Below, one piece after another: positions 59,512-64,000 of a stretch of DNA of 64,000 nt (position 1 is its first letter; each line of letters opens with the position of its first letter). The notes under the pieces were generated by a model. That model had not been told where the DNA came from. It did not search any database and saw only the letters and a list, made by a program, of their open reading frames with translations. Location: NCBI GenBank assembly GCA_034428395.1, contig DAOUHX010000337.1, forward strand, positions 34,009 through 98,008, read 5' to 3'. The position numbers were made by a program, and so were the translations under genes. Source of the DNA: Bin5 sp034428395. GTDB taxonomy: Bacteria > Chloroflexota > Anaerolineae > Caldilineales > Caldilineaceae.

Positions 59512-60828
59512 ATGAGCGAGGTTTCAAAGGTGGTCCGGGAGGTTGACAACCGCCTGCCCGCCTGGACTGAGCAGACCGATCCCAGGCAGGTTTTGCGGGA
59601 GAGCGATCCTGAAATATACGGGGCGATCGAGCTTGAGAGGCAAAGGCAGACGAACGGAATTGAACTGATTGCCAGCGAGAACTATGTGTTTCCGGAGGTG
59701 CTGGCGGCGGCGGGGAGCGTCCTCACGAACAAGTACGCGGAAGGCTATCCGGGGCGGCGGTATTACGGCGGCTGTCAGTACGTGGACATTGCGGAGAAGA
59801 TCGCGATCGAGAGGGCGGAGGCACTGTTCGGCGCGGAATGTGTCAATGTGCAGCCGCATTCTGGTGCGCAGGCAAACATGGCGGTCTACATGGCGCTGCT
59901 GAAGCCCGGGGACACGGTCCTGGCGATGAAGCTGGACCACGGCGGCCACTTGAGTCATGGCTTTCACCTGAACAGCTCGGGGCACTACTATGACTTTGTC
60001 CATTACGGGCTCAGCCCCGAAACGGAACAGATAGACTACGGGACCATTCGACAGATGGCGGCGGAGCACCGCCCGAAGTTGCTGCTGGTGGGGGCCAGTG
60101 CGTATCCACGCCACTTCGATTATCCCATGCTGCGCGAAATTGCGGACGAGGCCGGTTGCCTGTTGATGATGGACATGGCGCATGTGGCCGGATTGGTTGC
60201 CACTGGTCTTCACCCGGACCCGGTGTCCTACTGTGACGTTGTAACAACCACGACGCACAAGACATTGCGGGGCCCGCGCGGAGGCCTCATCCTATGCAAG
60301 GAAGAGCAGGCGCGGGCGATCAACCGGGCAGTGTTCCCCGGCATTCAGGGGGGACCGCTGATGCACATCATTGCGGCGAAAGCGGTTGGTTTCAGGCTGG
60401 CGATGGAGGCGTCATTCGGAATATATCAGCAGCAGGTGCTTATCAACGCGCAGGTTTTGAGTGAAACGTTGTTGAGCGAGGGCCTGCGCATCGTCTCGGG
60501 CGGGACGGACAATCATCTGCTGCTGGTCGATCTGGACAGCCTGGGCCGGGAAGAGATCAGCGGCAAGGTCGTGGAGTCGGCGCTTGACAACGCGGCGCTC
60601 CATTGCAATAAGAATATGATTCCGTTCGACCGGCGGAAGGCGATGGTGACGAGCGGCATCCGTCTGGGGACGCCGGCTGCCACGACGCGGGGGTTGAAGG
60701 AGCCGGAATTTGAGCAGATTGGGCGGTGGATTGCGGCGATCGCAAAGGACCCCGATGATACCGGACTGCAGGGGCGGGTGAGGAGCGAAGTGCTGGAGAT
60801 GGTACAGGCGTTTCCGACGCCGGCGTGA
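59512..60828 (+). CDS. glyA: Serine hydroxymethyltransferase
   Basis: 438 residues. SENYV (55-59), YAEGYPGRRYYGGC, SGAQANMAVY, and the PLP lysine Lys250 in TTTTHKTLRGPRGG are diagnostic. It interconverts serine and glycine with transfer of a one-carbon unit to tetrahydrofolate; TrmFO at 50 kb uses that folate unit. ATG 59512 has GAGGAGG eight bases upstream. The N-terminus carries about 20 residues before the standard start. The gene is 22 bases before radA. Confidence 0.98.
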   Translation: MSEVSKVVREVDNRLPAWTEQTDPRQVLRESDPEIYGAIELERQRQTNGIELIASENYVFPEVLAAAGSVLTNKYAEGYPGRRYYGGCQYVDIAEKIAIERAEALFGAECVNVQPHSGAQANMAVYMALLKPGDTVLAMKLDHGGHLSHGFHLNSSGHYYDFVHYGLSPETEQIDYGTIRQMAAEHRPKLLLVGASAYPRHFDYPMLREIADEAGCLLMMDMAHVAGLVATGLHPDPVSYCDVVTTTTHKTLRGPRGGLILCKEEQARAINRAVFPGIQGGPLMHIIAAKAVGFRLAMEASFGIYQQQVLINAQVLSETLLSEGLRIVSGGTDNHLLLVDLDSLGREEISGKVVESALDNAALHCNKNMIPFDRRKAMVTSGIRLGTPAATTRGLKEPEFEQIGRWIAAIAKDPDDTGLQGRVRSEVLEMVQAFPTPA

Positions 60829-60850
60829 CGGTTCGAGGGGGTAGGCGTGT

Positions 60851-62281
60851 ATGGCGAGCAGAGCAAAGTCGCAGTACATCTGCAGCGAGTGCGGCGGCGT
60901 GCAGATGAAGTGGATGGGCAGATGCCCGGAATGCGGCGAATGGAACACGCTGGAGGAAAGGCGGGTCCAGGAGGGCGGGTCGGGGCTGCGATACCGCGGC
61001 GCGGAGCCATTGGAGGCGCCGACCCCTCTGTCTCTGCCGGAGATTCCCGACGAGCCTTCGCGCCGCGTCGTTCTCGCCGACCCTGAATTGAACCGAGTCC
61101 TGGGCGGGGGAATCGTGCCCGGCGCGGGGATTCTGGTCGGCGGAGATCCTGGAATCGGCAAGAGTACGTTGTTGATCCAGACGGCGGCTGAAGTGGCGCG
61201 CAGAGTCGGCCAGGTCCTGTACGTGAGCGGTGAGGAGAGTGCCTTTCAGATCGGGCAGCGGGCGACGCGGCTGGGGCTGAAGGAGGGAAGGCTGCTCGTA
61301 CTGGCCGACACGATACTGGAACAGGTCCTGGAGCAGGTGGAGAGTGTAAGGCCGTCACTTGTGATCGTCGATTCGATTCAAGCGATCCACAGTAGTGCCG
61401 GCGGGGGGGCTGCGGGAACGGTTTCGCAGGTGCGGGATTGCGCTGCGCTGCTGCTGCGACAGGCCAGGCGGCTCAACATTCCGCTGTTCCTTGTGGGCCA
61501 TGTGACCAAGGAAGGGTCCATTGCCGGACCGCGTGTGCTGGAGCACATGGTTGACACGGTACTCCAACTGGAGGGGGAGCGTTTTCACGCATACCGTCTG
61601 TTGCGGTCGATCAAGAACCGTTTTGGCAGCACGAATGAGGTGGGCGTTTTTGAGATGACGGAACGGGGTATGGCGCCGGTTGGGAACCCCTCCGAGCTGT
61701 TCTTGGCGGAGCGGCTCCCGAATGCCGCCGGCAGCGCGATCGCGGTCCCGTTGGAGGGCAGCCGGCCGCTGCTGGTCGAAGTGCAGGCGCTTGCCAGCGC
61801 GACACCGTTCAGCCAGCCGCGACGAACGGGGAACGGCGTCGATTTCAACAGGCTTTTGCTTGTGACGGCTGTATTGAGCAAGCGCCTGAGTCTGACGTTG
61901 GGCGCGCAGGACATTTTTGTCAATGTCGTGGGAGGAATGCGGGTGGGTGAGCCGGCCGTGGACCTGGCAATTGCTGCGGCGGTCGCCAGCAGCTATCGCA
62001 ACGTGCCGATAGCGGCGGACGTAGTGTTGCTGGGAGAGATTGGTCTGAGCGGGGAGTTGCGGAGCGTCAGTCAGTTGACGCAACGGCTGCGCGAGGCGGC
62101 CAAACTGGGCTTTACACGCGCGGTCGTACCCCGTCATGCGATCCGGCGCGAAAAGGATAGGGCGGGCCGGGGCGCGATGTCCGTCGGAGAGGCGAACGAT
62201 GCGGCCGACCTGCCCGGCGAGATCGAGGCAGTTGGCGCGCGTACCCTGGGCGACGCGCTGGCTGCGGCACTGGTGAAGTAA
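60851..62281 (+). CDS. radA: DNA repair protein RadA (Sms)
   Basis: 476 residues. Cys4 zinc finger (C11, C14, C25, C28 in CSECGGVQMKWMGRCPECG), RecA-like ATPase with Walker A GGDPGIGKST (98-107), LVIVDSIQ Walker B, and the RadA-specific KNRFGS (255-260). The C-terminal half is a Lon-like protease domain (VNVVGGMRVGEPAVDLAIAA, GEIGLSGELRSV) that lacks the catalytic Ser/Lys pair as usual. It promotes branch migration in recombination. Confidence 0.97.
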   Translation: MASRAKSQYICSECGGVQMKWMGRCPECGEWNTLEERRVQEGGSGLRYRGAEPLEAPTPLSLPEIPDEPSRRVVLADPELNRVLGGGIVPGAGILVGGDPGIGKSTLLIQTAAEVARRVGQVLYVSGEESAFQIGQRATRLGLKEGRLLVLADTILEQVLEQVESVRPSLVIVDSIQAIHSSAGGGAAGTVSQVRDCAALLLRQARRLNIPLFLVGHVTKEGSIAGPRVLEHMVDTVLQLEGERFHAYRLLRSIKNRFGSTNEVGVFEMTERGMAPVGNPSELFLAERLPNAAGSAIAVPLEGSRPLLVEVQALASATPFSQPRRTGNGVDFNRLLLVTAVLSKRLSLTLGAQDIFVNVVGGMRVGEPAVDLAIAAAVASSYRNVPIAADVVLLGEIGLSGELRSVSQLTQRLREAAKLGFTRAVVPRHAIRREKDRAGRGAMSVGEANDAADLPGEIEAVGARTLGDALAAALVK

Positions 62282-62305
62282 AGAACAGATTCCTGGAGAT
62301 ACCTG

Positions 62306-62956
62306 ATGTCAAAATTGACAGAAATCGATCCCTATCAGCAGCTCATCCGCGATCACTTTCATTGCGATGACGCGGCTCTGGCGCGTCTGCAGGAGGAGGC
62401 GGACGCGGCCGGGCTGCCCAACATGAGCATCGGGCCGGAGCAGGGCAAGTTCCTTCAAGTATTGGTGCAATTGACGGGCGCGCGCAAGGTATTGGAGATC
62501 GGGGTATTGGCGGGATACAGCGGGGCATGGATTGCGCGCGCTTTGCCACCCGGCGGCAAGCTGATCGGCCTGGAGCTGGAGCAAAAACACGCCGACTTTG
62601 CGCGTGAGCAGTGGCGTATGATGGGGCTGGCGGACAAGACAGAGGTACGTGTGGGAGAGGCGCTGGACAGTTTGCCCGGGTTGGCGGATGAAGCGCCGTT
62701 CGACCTGGTTTTCATTGACGCGGACAAAGGCAATTATCCCGAATATCTGGATTATGCGCTGCGTTACAGTCGCGCGGGGACCGTTATCCTGGGAGACAAT
62801 GTACGCATGTGGGGGAGCCTGGTGGACCCCGAGAAGCAGGACTGGGACTGGGTGCAGGGGATGCGCCGATTTGTGCGAGAACTGGGCCAGGATCAGCGGC
62901 TTGTCAGCACTGTCGTGCCTTACGAGGACGGGCTGGCGATGGCGGTTGTGAAGTAG
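62306..62956 (+). CDS. Class I SAM-dependent O-methyltransferase
   Basis: 216 residues, caffeoyl-CoA O-methyltransferase-like family. Motif I VLEIGVLAGYSGAWIARAL (51-69), VFIDADKGNYPEYLDYAL (metal-binding DAD) and GDNVRMWGSLVDP (metal-binding GDN) are typical. The acceptor is unknown; bacterial members methylate catechol-like compounds. 24 bases after radA, and followed by a strong bidirectional terminator. Confidence 0.94.
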   Translation: MSKLTEIDPYQQLIRDHFHCDDAALARLQEEADAAGLPNMSIGPEQGKFLQVLVQLTGARKVLEIGVLAGYSGAWIARALPPGGKLIGLELEQKHADFAREQWRMMGLADKTEVRVGEALDSLPGLADEAPFDLVFIDADKGNYPEYLDYALRYSRAGTVILGDNVRMWGSLVDPEKQDWDWVQGMRRFVRELGQDQRLVSTVVPYEDGLAMAVVK

Positions 62957-62965
62957 GCGGGAGAG

Positions 62966-62993
62966 GAGAATGCCGGCAGTTGCCGGCATTCTC
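62966..62993. terminator. Bidirectional transcription terminator
   Basis: Perfect 12-bp stem GAGAATGCCGGC / GCCGGCATTCTC with loop AGTT, between the convergent O-methyltransferase and HIT genes, 8-10 bases from each. A T-rich stretch TTCATTCTGTT follows on the plus strand. The best terminator in the window. Confidence 0.85.
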
Positions 62994-63003
62994 TTCATTC
63001 TGT

Positions 63004-63354
63004 TCAGCGGGCGAGGAGCGGTCCGAGGGGGCGTCCTCCCAACAGGTGAAAGTGCGTATGGAGGACTTCCTGGCCGCCGTGCGCGCCGATGTTGGTGACG
63101 AAACGCCAGCCATCTGAGGCGACCCCTTCCTGCGCGGCAAGCTGGCCGGCCACCTGCGCAATGCGTCCCATCAGTTCCCCCTGTTCGTTGCCCATTTCGC
63201 CGAAGTCTTTGAAGTGCCGGTTGGGAACGAGCAGCAGGTGAACCGGAGCCTGGGGCGAGATGTCGCGAAATGCGGTAACGAGCTCGTCCTGGTACAGCTG
63301 GTCCGAGGGGATCTCGCCGGCCACGATTTTGCAAAAGATACAATCTTCGCTCAT
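63004..63354 (-). CDS. HIT family nucleotide-binding protein
   Basis: 116 residues. Zinc-site cysteines CIFC (5-8) and the histidine triad HTHFHLL (99-105) are intact, as in HinT purine-nucleoside phosphoramidases. AAGGGA upstream of ATG 63354. It lies before the thiamine-binding protein gene on the same strand, 35 bases apart. Confidence 0.95.
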   Translation of the reverse strand: MSEDCIFCKIVAGEIPSDQLYQDELVTAFRDISPQAPVHLLLVPNRHFKDFGEMGNEQGELMGRIAQVAGQLAAQEGVASDGWRFVTNIGAHGGQEVLHTHFHLLGGRPLGPLLAR

Positions 63355-63389
63355 CAGTCCCTTTCCTTGGGCCTAGGCCCTTTTCTACG

Positions 63390-63716
63390 TCAGGTTGTCG
63401 AGGCGGGCGGCGGCTCCCCTTGCAGCTTACTGTTTACGCTGTCGATCTTGTCCTGCATTGTCTGGTCGCGGTCGCAGCGCGTGCCGACTTTCAGACTGGT
63501 GGATATGCGCGGCGCGCCCATCTGATGCACGACCTCGTGGCAGCGTTTGACGGCGGCGAAGACCTCCTCCCACTCACCCTCAATATTTGTGCCGTAGGCG
63601 TGCATCTGATGGCGCAGACCGGCCTCGTCGAGGATGCGCTCGCAGGCGGCGACGTATTTCGAGACTGAAACGCCCACGCCGATGGGAACGACGCAGAGAT
63701 CGACGATTACTTTCAT
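63390..63716 (-). CDS. MTH1187/YkoF-like thiamine-binding protein (DUF77)
   Basis: 108 residues. IVDLCVVPIGVGVSVSKYVA and MHAYGTNIEGEWEEVFAAVK match the DUF77 dimeric fold that binds thiamine or hydroxymethylpyrimidine in homologues. ATG 63716. It is 29 bases after the leuS stop, so leuS, this gene and the HIT gene may form one transcript. Confidence 0.93.
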   Translation of the reverse strand: MKVIVDLCVVPIGVGVSVSKYVAACERILDEAGLRHQMHAYGTNIEGEWEEVFAAVKRCHEVVHQMGAPRISTSLKVGTRCDRDQTMQDKIDSVNSKLQGEPPPASTT

Positions 63717-63745
63717 TGGTTTACCCGTTGGCGGCGGGAGGCTCG

Positions 63746-64000
63746 TTATCCAATCACTATGTTGACCAGTTTGTCGGGAACGACGACGATCTTGCGTACC
63801 TGTTTGCCGTCCATCCAGCGCTTGACGTTGGTGGAAGCCAGTGCCAGCTCTTCCAGTCTGTCTTCGGCGGTATTGGGTGCGACGCTCAGCTTGTCGCGCA
63901 CACGACCGTTGACCTGTACGACGACGGTAATCTCGTCTTCCCTAGCCTTTTCCGGGTCGGCCTGGGGCCATTCCTGCAAGTGAACGCTCCCGGCCTCGCT
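63746..64000 (-). CDS. leuS: Leucyl-tRNA synthetase, C-terminal fragment
   Basis: 85 residues visible; the gene continues beyond the right edge. EAGSVHLQEWPQADPEKARE, then ITVVVQVNGRVRDKLSVAPN (T-x-V-Q-V-N-G-[RK]-[VL]-R typical of the anticodon-binding/C-terminal domain) and VRKIVVVPDKLVNIVIG at the end, the normal terminus of bacterial LeuRS. No start codon is in the window. Confidence 0.96.
   Translation of the reverse strand, partial: SEAGSVHLQEWPQADPEKAREDEITVVVQVNGRVRDKLSVAPNTAEDRLEELALASTNVKRWMDGKQVRKIVVVPDKLVNIVIG

Overview
The window reads as one contiguous piece of a GC-rich bacterial chromosome, about 60-65 % GC by eye, densely coded on both strands. The gene content suggests a member of the Chloroflexota, perhaps Anaerolineae/Caldilineales; this is inference from content and style, not from a marker tree. 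Supporting signs are many GTG and a few TTG starts, four-base stop/start overlaps (ATGA, GTGA), lipoprotein signals, a CysA-type rhodanese inside a Suf cluster, MltG, TrmFO and Tat genes, and leaderless-looking promoters (TATACT seven bases before ATG). I see no rRNA, tRNA, CRISPR array, transposase or prophage.

Layout. 1-6.2 kb (-): a BMP-type ABC importer operon (lipoprotein, two permeases, double ATPase) followed by an ORF that leaves the window. 6.2-6.9 kb: non-coding repeat region. 6.9-14 kb: RsfS, a divergent NDK-like protein, a TPR protein and a methylmalonyl-CoA operon (mutase large subunit, thioesterase, epimerase) into which an AAA ATPase/DUF4276 pair has been inserted without breaking translational coupling. 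14-16.8 kb (-): dnaX-ybaB-recR. 16.9-24.3 kb (+): a HEAT-like protein, then a cluster of an FRG-domain/TPR protein, a signal-anchor coiled-coil protein, two tandem-TPR proteins and a decayed membrane-anchored TPR gene. 24.3-31 kb (-): a Suf operon sufR-sufC-sufB-sufD-rhodanese-sufU-Rieske-DUF59, without sufS.

31-37 kb (+), after a second non-coding region with the same repeats as 6.5 kb: DUF177-rpmF-fabD-fabG-nusB-tatB-tatC and a small coiled-coil gene. 37-42.7 kb: NTP transferase, PAP2 phosphatase, secreted lipoprotein metalloprotease, CtaG-like protein, alkyltransferase-like protein. 42.8-49.6 kb: a 1486-residue YfhO-flippase fusion with a GT2 glycosyltransferase, and an SH3 lipoprotein. 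49.7-54.9 kb: TrmFO, pyrimidine-nucleoside phosphorylase, GT4 glycosyltransferase, PBP-fold lipoprotein. 54.9-64 kb: MltG, an Amt-family protein lacking the twin histidines, ThpR, SCO1, GlyA, RadA, O-methyltransferase, HIT, thiamine-binding protein, and the C-terminus of LeuRS.

Most genes are housekeeping. The most unusual parts are the FRG/TPR cluster (18.7-24.3 kb), the ATPase/DUF4276 pair (9.9-11.8 kb), the Suf operon in which a rhodanese stands where sufS would be expected, the Amt homologue without its pore histidines, the YfhO-flippase fusion and the duplicated non-coding element.
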